Below are positions 1 through 9,003 of a stretch of 64,000 nt of DNA, piece after piece (the stretch's first letter is position 1; each line of letters starts with the position of its first letter). Where the stretch lies: assembly GCA_944387405.1 (NCBI GenBank), contig CALXET010000004.1, positions 1-64,000 of the forward strand, given 5' to 3'. The notes under the pieces are model-generated. The model did not search any database. It had not been told where the DNA came from and saw only the letters and a program-made list of their open reading frames with translations. This DNA comes from an uncultured Clostridia bacterium (GTDB taxonomy: Bacteria > Bacillota > Clostridia > TANB77 > CAG-508). The position numbers and the translations under genes are program-made.

Positions 1-3000
1 TCGTCATCATCGTGTCCATGTCCATCATCGTCATCATCGTGTCCATGTCCATCATCGTCATCATCGTGTCCATGTCCATCATCGTCATCATCGTGTCCAT
101 GTCCATCATCGTCATCATCGTGTCCATGTCCATCATCGTCATCATCGTGTCCATGTCCGTCATCGTCATCATCATGTCCATGTCCATCATCGTCATCATC
201 ATGTCCATGTCCATCATCATCATGTGTACGGTCAACAGGAACTCTTTCTGTTACTCTTTCTCTAGTTAATGATTCTAACTCGGAAATTATATTGTTTAAC
301 TGTTCTAATCTTCTACGTTCTGCATCTGTTAAAGGAGCACGATTTTGATTACCCTCTAATTGTTGTCTTTCTTCTTCTAATCTAGCAATTTGTTCTCTTA
401 TTGAATTTAATCTATCTTGTAATGTATTTACATCTTCATTTACAGTAACATTTTGAGGTGATTCATTTAATAAATCAATTGCAGCTGAATAGCTACTTTC
501 ACTTCTTCTTAATTCTTCTAATTGCCTATCTATTTCTTCTCTTCTTTGAGCATCTCTATCTTGAGTATTATCTCCTCTTTGATTAATTTCTCTTAATCCT
601 TCTCTTAATTCTTGGAATTCATCTATTTCATTATCATCTAATTGATTTTGAATTGCATGTTCATCTTCATTTTCTATTCCTTCTAATTCTGGAACTACTC
701 TACCTAAAACTTGTGCCATCATTATTCTTAATTCTGCTTTTCTTGCAGGAGTAGTTGAATCATTATTAAATTCTTCTCTTAATTCTTGGAATCTATCAAT
801 TTCGTTATCATCTAATTGATTTTGAATTGCATGCTCGTCTTCGTTTTCTATTCCATCTAATTCTGGAACTTCTCTACCTAAAATTTGTGACATCCTGTAT
901 CTTATTGCTTGTGCTCTTATTCTATCTTCTGGAGATAATTCAGGAGTATCATTCGTATTTTCTCCGTTTGCTCTGGCTAGAAGTGCATCTCTTTCTGCTC
1001 TATATGCATCTAATCTACTATCTATTTCTGAAGCTTCCACATAAGGTTTTTCATCTGATGTTCTACTTAATAAATCTCTAAGTTCTGGTAAAATATCATT
1101 TGCCCTTTGAATATCTGCTTCTGAAACTTGTTCTGTCTCTCTTTCTGTTGTAATTGTATATTGATATGTAGACATCAACATGTTTATACGATTTTTTGTT
1201 TCATCTGACACATTTTCAAGTCCATTTACAAAAGCTGTTTCTTCTTCTGGTGAACGAGTAATATCTGCATTTATTAGATTGTCTCTTTCTCTTGTTAAAG
1301 TATCAATTTCAGCTTGCATTCCATCAAGTTCCGCTCTTTCTTCCTCTGTAAGTTCAGGTTGATTTCTTGTAACTCTTACAAGTCTTATTGGAGTAACAAC
1401 TCCATCATCCATTCCTTCAGCTCCATCTCTTACTTCAACATCATAATTATTAATATTTTCATTAATCTCTTCTTCAGACATATTCATTTCTTGTCTTAAT
1501 ATAGCTCTTACTAAATCTTGTCCTTGTAGTCTTCCATTTCCATATGTCTCAATATAAAGATTATCCATTCCTTCAACAGGTTCTCTTGTCTCTGTTTCTC
1601 TTGATCCTGGTTCAATTGTTCTCGTTCTAACTACTATACTTCTTGAAAGAGGTCCATCATCATATAAACCATTTGCATCTTCTACTGTTTCCATAGAATA
1701 TTCATTAATAGTTGCATCTATTTCTTCTTCTGAAACTCCATTTTGTCTTAATACTGTCCTTATAAAGTCTTCATCAGAAATTCTTGGAAAATTATTTATA
1801 TCCAAATCTGTTTCTACTTCTTCTCTTATTGTTCTTGGAGATGATTCTATTTCAGTTCTTCTTGCATCTAAAGCATTTCTTCTCTCTTCAATTAAAGCAT
1901 CTAATTCTCTAGTTCTATTATTTACTATTTCTTGGTATTGTCTTGAATTTTGAAGATCTAACAAACGAGTTCTTTCATCTGTAGATAAATCACTTCTAGA
2001 TAATTCTTGATTAATTCTATCTTGGTCATATGATAAATCTTCTGGTAAGTTAGAATTACTATTAGCTTCTCTTTCAGCTCTTTGTCTATTTATTTCTTGA
2101 TATCTTCTAGCATCTTCTCTACTTATTGTTGTTAAAACTGGTTGCATTCTATTTTGATTTGCTAAAATTCCTTCATAATAATTTATTCTATCTTGTATAG
2201 TCTCTCTTGTTACAGCTTCTATTTCTCTATTCTCATATTCTTGTTCACCTTGAGTATTTTCTTGTTCAGTTTCTTGTTCGCCTTGAGTATTTTCTTGTTC
2301 AGTTTGTTGTTCATCTGTAGTTTGTTCTTCTTCGTTTCTATTTTGATCAGCTTGTCTTTCTTCTGTAATTTGTCTATCAACATCTCTTGATAAACCTTGG
2401 ATTAATCTATTTACAACTACTTTATCTTCATCAGATAATTCATCAAGACCAAGCATATTTTGAAGTCTAACAAGCATCAATCTTTTTTGTCTAATATTTC
2501 CAGAATAAGCTCTAAAGTTTCCATCTCTATCATATCTAAATCCAACTACAGAGTCTAACATTGATTGAAGATCTGTATCTTGTACTCTTGATACTAAAAC
2601 TCCTGGTTTTATACCAAAATTATCAGTTCTTCTTTTGTCTTCTGGTGGTGTTGTTCTATCTACTTCACCTATTTCTCTAATTCTTCTATGTAATTCTTGA
2701 TAATTTTCATATCTTACTTCACCTTCTGAAGCTTCTAACTCAGCTCTTATATTAGCATTTTCACTTCTATCATTTGCAGCTACTTCTCTTGCGATACTAT
2801 CTCTCATGTCAGAAAGAAGTGACTCTGCATATGTTCTTACTTCTGGAGTTAATCTATCTGATTGTATTAAATTATCTATTCTATTTGCAATAACTGTTCT
2901 ATTAGAAATTGATCCAGTAGTAGATACTCTACCTTCTGTATCCATTACAAAATTTACTTGTCTATTTGTTAAAGGATATTCATATGAGCCTTCATTCTCA

Positions 3001-3452
3001 TCATTTCCATTTTCTCTATTTTCAGATCTTTCTGCCATTTCTGATAAATTAGCTACTAATTCATCATATTCTCTATTTGCTGCTTGTTCTATTCTTTCTG
3101 CTCTATTTATTGCAACATCTAAAGAACCAAGTAATGTATTAATAGTTTCATCTATTCTTGTATCCTCATCTGTTCTTTCATCAGTACTTGCTCTTCTTCT
3201 GTCTCTTAAATCTGTTAGGGCTCTTGATAAGTCTCTTTTTCCAGCAGTTGGTCCAAATGCACTTAACTCTCCATTAGCTCCTATTCTGAATTTTACTTGT
3301 CTTGGAAAAGTGCTTCTATATGAAGTAGATTCTATTTTTGTAACCGAACTATTTAAATTTCTTCTTATCTCTCCTATATCATTTGCTCTTCCTATAGTAT
3401 CAACGTATCCTCTAACTGCTGCTAATAATCTTTCATCGGAAATATTTGCCAT
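1..3452 (-). CDS. Large acidic repeat protein of unknown function, C-terminus beyond window
   Basis: The frame is open from an ATG at 3452 (good GAGGAGG site upstream) to the left edge, at least 1150 codons. No signal peptide or membrane segment is visible, so it is probably cytoplasmic. It is rich in Glu, Arg, Asn and Asp and largely helical in appearance. Near residues 53-70, 166-180 and 304-318 there are short strand-turn-strand stretches (for example VKFRIGANGELSAFG). Two internal duplications stand out: a ~50-residue unit containing SEEEI (about 1370-1515 and 1600-1770) and a ~45-residue unit containing ENEDEHAIQNQLDDNEID (about 590-735 and 770-905). The visible end is a GHGHDDDDD tandem repeat. 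I do not recognise the family. The neighbouring 852-residue protein is built similarly and shares its promoter type, so the two may be related. The function is unknown; metal binding by the repeat is only inferred. Confidence 0.85.
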   Translation of the reverse strand, partial: MANISDERLLAAVRGYVDTIGRANDIGEIRRNLNSSVTKIESTSYRSTFPRQVKFRIGANGELSAFGPTAGKRDLSRALTDLRDRRRASTDERTDEDTRIDETINTLLGSLDVAINRAERIEQAANREYDELVANLSEMAERSENRENGNDENEGSYEYPLTNRQVNFVMDTEGRVSTTGSISNRTVIANRIDNLIQSDRLTPEVRTYAESLLSDMRDSIAREVAANDRSENANIRAELEASEGEVRYENYQELHRRIREIGEVDRTTPPEDKRRTDNFGIKPGVLVSRVQDTDLQSMLDSVVGFRYDRDGNFRAYSGNIRQKRLMLVRLQNMLGLDELSDEDKVVVNRLIQGLSRDVDRQITEERQADQNRNEEEQTTDEQQTEQENTQGEQETEQENTQGEQEYENREIEAVTRETIQDRINYYEGILANQNRMQPVLTTISREDARRYQEINRQRAEREANSNSNLPEDLSYDQDRINQELSRSDLSTDERTRLLDLQNSRQYQEIVNNRTRELDALIEERRNALDARRTEIESSPRTIREEVETDLDINNFPRISDEDFIRTVLRQNGVSEEEIDATINEYSMETVEDANGLYDDGPLSRSIVVRTRTIEPGSRETETREPVEGMDNLYIETYGNGRLQGQDLVRAILRQEMNMSEEEINENINNYDVEVRDGAEGMDDGVVTPIRLVRVTRNQPELTEEERAELDGMQAEIDTLTRERDNLINADITRSPEEETAFVNGLENVSDETKNRINMLMSTYQYTITTERETEQVSEADIQRANDILPELRDLLSRTSDEKPYVEASEIDSRLDAYRAERDALLARANGENTNDTPELSPEDRIRAQAIRYRMSQILGREVPELDGIENEDEHAIQNQLDDNEIDRFQELREEFNNDSTTPARKAELRIMMAQVLGRVVPELEGIENEDEHAIQNQLDDNEIDEFQELREGLREINQRGDNTQDRDAQRREEIDRQLEELRRSESSYSAAIDLLNESPQNVTVNEDVNTLQDRLNSIREQIARLEEERQQLEGNQNRAPLTDAERRRLEQLNNIISELESLTRERVTERVPVDRTHDDDGHGHDDDDDGHGHDDDDDGHGHDDDDDGHGHDDDDDGHGHDDDDDGHGHDDDDDGHGHDDDDDGHGHDDD
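3..221 (-). repeat. 27-bp tandem repeat encoding Gly-His/Asp units
   Basis: The 9-base core TCCATGTCC recurs exactly every 27 bases at 15, 42, 69, 96, 123, 150, 177 and 204, so there are eight units running into the window edge. The units are nearly identical at DNA level; the right-hand ones differ by single bases. Read on the minus strand in the frame of the large acidic protein, each unit encodes GHGHDDDDD. The perfect period and low divergence suggest recent expansion by slippage. The total copy number cannot be known from this window. Confidence 0.97.
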
Positions 3453-3488
3453 ATTTCTTTTTCCTCCTCACAATAAATCACTAACTCC

Positions 3489-3517
3489 ATTATACCAATA
3501 TTTAAACATTTTTTCAA
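3489..3517 (-). promoter_or_regulatory. Sigma-A promoter of the left-edge acidic protein
   Basis: On the minus strand TTGAAA and TATAAT are separated by exactly 17 bases, about 40 bases upstream of the ATG. The -35 lies inside a 17-base element (3510-3526) that is repeated exactly at the promoter of the 852-residue acidic protein. Confidence 0.8.
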
Positions 3518-3526
3518 TATTTATGT

Positions 3527-3838
3527 AAACTTTTCGTTAGATAATTAACCTTTATATCATAATTAATTTGATTTTAACAATAAAACATATTTTTTTCAAC
3601 GATTTTTCAAAAAATATTTAAATTTTAATATATTCGTCATAATTATGTAATATATAATTTTCTAAAATACGATTATCTCTATTAAAATCATTTCTTATGA
3701 CAATACAAGATTAATATTTTTTTATTTTACTTTGCAAAGTTTTTAGTATTATTACTATTCTACTACATTATGTTAATCTTTGTAAAATTAATAATTATAA
3801 TGTTAATTATAATGTTAGCTTATAATTGGTATTGCAAT
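3527..3838. other. Gene-free AT-rich spacer
   Basis: This is the stretch between the left-edge gene's promoter and the trmFO terminator. It holds only short AT-rich runs, including a repeated TTATAATGTTA near 3795-3820. I see no open frame with a ribosome binding site and no RNA gene in it. Confidence 0.6.
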
Positions 3839-3873
3839 AAAAAAATTCTATTAATATTATATTAATAGAATTT
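3839..3873 (-). terminator. Intrinsic terminator of trmFO
   Basis: A 15-base inverted repeat (3843-3857 with 3859-3873) is followed on the minus strand by seven T residues. It lies just after the trmFO stop codon. Confidence 0.8.
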
Positions 3874-3888
3874 ATAATAATAATTTAT

Positions 3889-5193
3889 TTAAATATTTTT
3901 TATTTTCTCTTTTAAAATATTAATAGATCTTTCTGACATCTTCTCATATCTTTCCATTTTATCTTTTATTCTTTTTTCAAGAGGTGGCAATATTCCAAAA
4001 TTAGCATTCATTGGTTGAAATTTATCATTTTCAGTAGAAATATATTTTGAAAGTGCTCCTATCATATTTTCTTTGTCAAATATCAATTTCTCTTTTCCTT
4101 GTATTTTATTTGCAAGATTTATTGCTGAAACTAATCCTGAAGCAATAGATTCCACATATCCTTCAACACCTGTGATTTGTCCTGCAAAATAAATATTCTC
4201 TTTGTTTTTCATACAATACGTTTCATCAAGCAATTTTGTAGAATTAATAAAAGTATTTCTATGCATCACACCATATTTAACAAATTCAGCATTTTCTAAA
4301 CCTGGTATTTTAGAAAATACTCTTTTCTGTTCTCCATACTTCAAATTTGTTTGAAATCCAACCATATTGTATAAAGTTCCTACAGCATTATCTTGTCTTA
4401 ATTGTACAATTGCATATGGTCTTTTGCCTGTTCTAGGATCTGTAAATCCAACAGGTTTTAATGGTCCATATCTTAAAGTATCTTCTCCTCTTTTTGCCAT
4501 AACTTCAACAGGCATACATCCTTCGAAAATTTCTCTTTTTTCAAAGTCATGTAATGTAACTACTTCTGCATTTATAAGATTATTATAAAAATCTTTATAT
4601 TCAGATTCATTCATTGGAAGATTTATATATGAACTATCTCCTTTTCCATATCTATCACCATAAAAAGCAATATTCATGTTTATAGAATCTTTTTCAATAA
4701 TTGGAGCTGCAGCATCATAAAAATGAAGTGAATCTTCCTTTATCAATTTTTGAATCTCCTCATACAATATATCTGAAGTAAGTGGTCCTGTTGCAATTAT
4801 AGTATACTCGTCCTCATTTATTTTTGTGACTTCTTCCCTAATTATTTCTATATTTTCATTTTTCTCTATCTCTTCTGTAACCTTTTTAGAAAAAAGTTCT
4901 CTGTCAACAGCTAAAGCTTGTCCTGCAGGTACTTTTACCTCGTCTGCTACACGAATTAAAAGAGAACCTAGCATTCTAAGTTCTTCTTTTAGTAATCCAC
5001 ATGCATTAGTCTTAAGATTTGACTTAAATGAATTACTACATACAATCTCTGCTAGATTCTCATCACTATGTGCAGGAGAAAACTTTTTAGGTTTCATTTC
5101 ATATAATTTAACTTTAATTCCTCTTTTTGCTAATTGGTATGCAGCCTCACATCCTGCAAGTCCCGCTCCAATCACATTTACTATTTTCTCCAC
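3889..5193 (-). CDS. trmFO: tRNA (uracil-54-C5)-methyltransferase, folate/FAD-dependent TrmFO
   Basis: TrmFO makes ribothymidine at position 54 of the tRNA T-loop, using methylenetetrahydrofolate as carbon donor and FADH2 as reductant. The N-terminal FAD-binding Rossmann motif [10 protein letters not shown] is at residues 9-18. The GidA-like core follows, with [33 protein letters not shown] and [15 protein letters not shown], all typical of TrmFO. An in-frame ATG exists at 5208, but it has no ribosome binding site. GAGGTG stands four bases before the GTG at 5193, so I chose GTG (434 residues), which also matches the usual family N-terminus. It lies 23 bases after the 852-residue acidic protein, probably in the same transcript, and ends at a terminator. 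Confidence 0.96.
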   Translation of the reverse strand: MEKIVNVIGAGLAGCEAAYQLAKRGIKVKLYEMKPKKFSPAHSDENLAEIVCSNSFKSNLKTNACGLLKEELRMLGSLLIRVADEVKVPAGQALAVDRELFSKKVTEEIEKNENIEIIREEVTKINEDEYTIIATGPLTSDILYEEIQKLIKEDSLHFYDAAAPIIEKDSINMNIAFYGDRYGKGDSSYINLPMNESEYKDFYNNLINAEVVTLHDFEKREIFEGCMPVEVMAKRGEDTLRYGPLKPVGFTDPRTGKRPYAIVQLRQDNAVGTLYNMVGFQTNLKYGEQKRVFSKIPGLENAEFVKYGVMHRNTFINSTKLLDETYCMKNKENIYFAGQITGVEGYVESIASGLVSAINLANKIQGKEKLIFDKENMIGALSKYISTENDKFQPMNANFGILPPLEKRIKDKMERYEKMSERSINILKEKIKNI

Positions 5194-5216
5194 TTTACAC
5201 CTCGCCATTAATATTA

Positions 5217-7775
5217 TTACTTTACTTCTTCTTTATCCTGTGTTCTACCTTTTGATCCTTTAGAAGAATCCCTATGTGTATTTGCTCTTGCTTTCTCTTC
5301 TGGCATTAGATAACTTGCATCCTTTGAAAGCATATCAGCATCATATTTAACAATTTCTGCAAATATGTCACCCGCTGTTAAATTAAGATTTTCTGGAATA
5401 ACAATTCCTCTAGCATTAACCATTTCTAAAATTACTTTTCTTGTTTCTGCTTTTTTATCTGTTATAGCATCATCAGATATTCTATCACTTATTACTGCCT
5501 TTACCCTTCTTGCCATATCTAAATCCATTTTAGGATAAGCTTCAGTTGGTTTTACTTTAACATATCCTAATTTATCATAATCCATTGCAGAATGAGTTCT
5601 TTCTATTTCTTCATTAACTTCTCTTGCTTTTTCAGGTCTGACAGTTTTTGCTGGCATTATTACAATTCCATTAGACTTACTTTGCGCATTTTTTGCTAAT
5701 TCTTTTATATTTGATTTTTTGTCATCAGAAAGATATCTAGAATCAACAACATCAATACTTGTTAAATCGTAATCAATGCTAAGCTCTGGTAAAGATTCGT
5801 CTTTTCTTGCTGCTTCAACATATCTATCTGCAATTCCTTCATATTTCTTATCTGTTTCACCTAAAGTAGCTAGTGTCTTATACACTGTAGGGTCAACTCT
5901 TTTTTCTTCTTCACTAGATAGATTAAATCCATTTAAAACATCTTTAGATACTGGATCTATGCCTTGCATTACAATATCACCATATCTTACAGGAGAATCA
6001 AATGTTCTTCCTGTTTTTAGCGCATATTGTCCATCAATAAATGCCATAGAGATTTTCTTATCTCTTACTACTTTTGGCAATACTTTTGTTTCTTCTGTAT
6101 CTTTTTCTTCATCTTTTGTTTTTTCTTTTTTAGGGAATAATTTAATTTCTGGTCCATCTAATCTTTTAAATAAATTTGGTGGTACTAATTCTCTAAATTT
6201 TTTCTTTCCTGTTACAACATCTTTTATATTATAACCTGCATTAACAACAGCAGTTAATAATGCTACTCCTAAATTTTTTAGTCCTTCTAAGAATGATTTT
6301 TTCGGAGCATCTCCTTCTATATTTTTTTCCTTTTTTACATTTTCAACTTCTGCAAGTTCATCTTTATCATATACTTTTGCGAACTTTTTAATTGATCTAT
6401 ATGTTCCTCTAGATAAATCATTTTTTCTTGATAATATATATTTTAATTCAACTGGCATTAGATCTGGATCATTTTCCATTACTGCTTTTACAAATGTATC
6501 AGCAAGTTTTGTTTTATTTATAATATCAAAATCTATTAATAATCTATATACAGCTGGATCTATTTCTTTACGCATATTTTTTTCTGAATAATCTGGATTT
6601 CTTTCTGACATTAATTCTACAATTTGATTTCTTTTTTCTTTATCATATACTTCTTCTGGATCTACACTATGTATTTCTTTATTTCCAGAGTATAAGACAT
6701 ATTTTCCAGTTCTTGCATCAAAAACTATTTTTAATTTTCCATTATCTTTATCGGTTTCATCATCTTTTCCTGTTTCATCATCTTCTGATTCATCTTTTTC
6801 ATCTTTATCTGAATCATTATCTTTATCTTTTTTACCTTCGTCAGAATCGCCTTTGTCAGAACCACCTTTTTCCTGATCTTCAATTCCTAGTTCTTTCATT
6901 TTAGCATTAACTTGTTTCATTAAATCATCTAAATCTTTTTTTACTTTTGGATCTAATGATTCAAATCCTATTCTACTTAATAAATCATAATTCTCTTTTA
7001 TTCTTACTAAAGCATCTTTTAAATCACTTTCATAATCAATGTCAACTTTTTGATTTTTATCAATTGATTCTTGCAATGCAGCTTCCATCTTTGAAATAGT
7101 CTCTTTAATATCAGAAATTAGTAAACCTGTTGAAATTAAGAAAACTGGATTTATCTTAGAGCCTTTTTCACTATCCTTTTTCGAATAGTCTTCTCTTGTT
7201 CTAGTTAGTACTGACTCCATATTTTTAAGTAAATTAATATCAGCTGTTAATTTATTTCTATACTCTTCAAGTTCTGATGAAGTATGATTATTTTCATTTT
7301 CTCCATTTTCCTCTTGATTGTGATCTTCTCCATTACTTTGCTCATCATTACTTGGCTCATCATTATTTTTTTCTTCATTATCTTTTTTAGTTTCATCTTG
7401 TTCTTGCCCCTGATTTCGAGATTGTTCCTCTCTTTCTGGATTTTCTATAGAATTCTCAACAGCATCAATTATTGGATATATTGCATTTTTTATTTCATCT
7501 GATACTTCACCTGAATTATCAGATGCTATCTCTTCTAAAGAAGCAAGGAATGCTCTTTTTTCTTCTTCTGTACCAGTCCCACTAATTGAATAAGAAGCAT
7601 CATTTAACAAATTTAATTCAATTCCGTTTGATAATGTTCTTGAATAAACTACTTGGTTTCCAACATCATCTATTCCGTCTCTTGATGAATATATTGGTCC
7701 TCTTTCATACATTTGACCTATCTCATTCATAGCAGTTTCAATTTCTCTTAATATATTTCTTAGGTTTTCGTTCAT
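5217..7775 (-). CDS. Large acidic protein of unknown function (852 aa)
   Basis: The protein has no signal peptide and no clear membrane segment. Residues 1-110 are a mixed fold. Two low-complexity stretches very rich in Glu, Asp, Asn, Lys and Ser cover about 113-165 and 300-345 and look like flexible linkers. After the second, a module begins near residue 347 ([18 protein letters not shown]) and recurs near 575 ([16 protein letters not shown]). Each copy is followed 40-50 residues later by a (I/V)DP-VY--L motif ([18 protein letters not shown]), so this part contains two copies of a ~70-residue unit. The C-terminus is polar and charged. The strand-turn-strand stretches resemble those in the left-edge protein, suggesting a common family. 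The gene has its own consensus promoter and precedes trmFO. I cannot assign a function. Confidence 0.9.
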   Translation of the reverse strand: MNENLRNILREIETAMNEIGQMYERGPIYSSRDGIDDVGNQVVYSRTLSNGIELNLLNDASYSISGTGTEEEKRAFLASLEEIASDNSGEVSDEIKNAIYPIIDAVENSIENPEREEQSRNQGQEQDETKKDNEEKNNDEPSNDEQSNGEDHNQEENGENENNHTSSELEEYRNKLTADINLLKNMESVLTRTREDYSKKDSEKGSKINPVFLISTGLLISDIKETISKMEAALQESIDKNQKVDIDYESDLKDALVRIKENYDLLSRIGFESLDPKVKKDLDDLMKQVNAKMKELGIEDQEKGGSDKGDSDEGKKDKDNDSDKDEKDESEDDETGKDDETDKDNGKLKIVFDARTGKYVLYSGNKEIHSVDPEEVYDKEKRNQIVELMSERNPDYSEKNMRKEIDPAVYRLLIDFDIINKTKLADTFVKAVMENDPDLMPVELKYILSRKNDLSRGTYRSIKKFAKVYDKDELAEVENVKKEKNIEGDAPKKSFLEGLKNLGVALLTAVVNAGYNIKDVVTGKKKFRELVPPNLFKRLDGPEIKLFPKKEKTKDEEKDTEETKVLPKVVRDKKISMAFIDGQYALKTGRTFDSPVRYGDIVMQGIDPVSKDVLNGFNLSSEEEKRVDPTVYKTLATLGETDKKYEGIADRYVEAARKDESLPELSIDYDLTSIDVVDSRYLSDDKKSNIKELAKNAQSKSNGIVIMPAKTVRPEKAREVNEEIERTHSAMDYDKLGYVKVKPTEAYPKMDLDMARRVKAVISDRISDDAITDKKAETRKVILEMVNARGIVIPENLNLTAGDIFAEIVKYDADMLSKDASYLMPEEKARANTHRDSSKGSKGRTQDKEEVK

Positions 7776-7807
7776 AATTTCCCCCTATTTATTATAATCT
7801 ACGTTAT

Positions 7808-7836
7808 ATTATAGCATGCATATACATATTTTTCAA
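7808..7836 (-). promoter_or_regulatory. Sigma-A promoter of the 852-aa acidic protein
   Basis: On the minus strand TTGAAA, a 17-base spacer and TATAAT are preceded by an extended -10 TG. The flanking 17 bases (7829-7845) are identical to those at the left-edge gene's promoter. Confidence 0.85.
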
Positions 7837-7967
7837 TATTTATGTTAACTATTTTCTATATAATAAATCAAGTTTATTATACTATTACTAATACAATTTA
7901 GTAAATACATATTATAATTTTTTACACAATTTTGTAATTTTTTTAATCACATAGAATATTCTTTACT

Positions 7968-8960
7968 ATGAAAATATTATTTGTACATAAATCTAAATTA
8001 AATAGTAGACTAATTATAAAAATTTTTTTAATTATATTTATAATATTTTTAATTATATATTCTCAAAGTAATATAAAAGCTGTAGTAAATTCAATTTCTC
8101 TATTTTTTGAAAAGGTTTTTCCTTCTCTATTTCCGTTTTTTGTAGCAACAGAGCTTCTATCTCACACAAATATTATAGAAATATTAAATAAATTATTATC
8201 TCCGCTTATGAAACCTTTATTTAATGTTTCCGGCAAAGGAGCCTTTCCTTTTATAATGGGAATATTAAGTGGTTACCCTACAGGAGCTAAAATTATTTCT
8301 GATTTTCGAAAAAGAAATATCTGTACTAAAGTAGAATGTGAAAGGCTTTTAGCATACACTAATAATTCTGGTCCACTTTTTATTATTGGAACTGTCGGCT
8401 CTTCTTTATTTTTTAATACCGAAATTGGATATTTACTTTTTATTACTCACATACTAGGAATGATTAGTGTTGGAATTATATTTAGATTTTATAAATCGAG
8501 TTGTTATAGACAAGAAAGTATAGTAGAAGAAATAAATATAAGTAATTTCTCATCAATTTTTACAGATGCAATATTTAATTCATTTAAAACTCTTTCAATG
8601 ATATTTGGTTTTATAATATTTTTCTCTATACTTATCAACATATTATTAACATCTGGTGTTTTAAGTTTAATTAGTTCTACTTGGATTATTGGATCTATTT
8701 TAAGTTTTATAGAAATTACAAATGGAATTAATTATTTATCTTCTATTATAAGTAATAATTTAAGTATAAATATAGTTCTCACTTCTTTCTTTTTAGGCTT
8801 TGGTGGCTTGTCAGTGCTTATGCAAGTATATAGTATAATCTCTAAAACAGATTTATCTATAAAGCCATATATATACGGGAAACTATTACACGGATTTATT
8901 TCTGCAATGTATACATTATTATTTATAATGTGCTTTCCAAGTCTATCATTTAAAATATAA
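7968..8960 (+). CDS. ylbJ: YlbJ/SpoVV-type sporulation membrane protein (nucleoside-recognition 'Gate' family)
   Basis: This is a 330-residue polytopic membrane protein with about seven or eight hydrophobic segments. Family signatures are FPSLFPFFVATELL (about 50-63), GILSGYPTGAKIISD (about 98-112) and NNSGPLFIIGTVGSSLF (about 131-147), which are hallmarks of YlbJ. In Bacillus the homologue SpoVV moves dipicolinic acid across the mother-cell-derived membrane during sporulation. It is one of few plus-strand genes here and stands alone between divergent neighbours. No Shine-Dalgarno site is visible before the ATG and I found no convincing SigE-type promoter, so the start is the least certain part. 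It suggests, but does not prove, that the organism sporulates. Confidence 0.88.
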   Translation: MKILFVHKSKLNSRLIIKIFLIIFIIFLIIYSQSNIKAVVNSISLFFEKVFPSLFPFFVATELLSHTNIIEILNKLLSPLMKPLFNVSGKGAFPFIMGILSGYPTGAKIISDFRKRNICTKVECERLLAYTNNSGPLFIIGTVGSSLFFNTEIGYLLFITHILGMISVGIIFRFYKSSCYRQESIVEEINISNFSSIFTDAIFNSFKTLSMIFGFIIFFSILINILLTSGVLSLISSTWIIGSILSFIEITNGINYLSSIISNNLSINIVLTSFFLGFGGLSVLMQVYSIISKTDLSIKPYIYGKLLHGFISAMYTLLFIMCFPSLSFKI

Positions 8961-8997
8961 GAAAGAACATAGGAAATTTATTCCGATGTTCTTTCTT
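8959..8997. terminator. Bidirectional terminator between ylbJ and the convergent DUF3137/TIM-barrel gene
   Basis: A perfect 12-base stem (8959-8970 with 8986-8997) with a 15-base loop overlaps the ylbJ stop codon. T-rich sequence follows on the plus side. It lies between convergent genes and can serve both. Confidence 0.85.
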
Positions 8998-9003
8998 ATT
9001 TAC

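Noticed and set aside
1-225. CRISPR array suggested by repeats at the left edge
   Set aside because: The 27-base units abut one another without unique spacers and are in frame with a long coding sequence.
12-269. Plus-strand 85-residue frame
   Set aside because: It is the reverse reading of the Gly-His/Asp repeat (MSMSIIVIIV...). No ribosome site, and the opposite frame is continuous coding.
2806-3528. Plus-strand 240-residue frame
   Set aside because: Hydrophobic low-complexity shadow of the large acidic protein on the minus strand, with no ribosome binding site.
7900-7967. SigE-type sporulation promoter before ylbJ (CATAGAAT)
   Set aside because: It lies only ten bases from the ATG and has no matching -35, so it would give a leaderless message. 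Not convincing.
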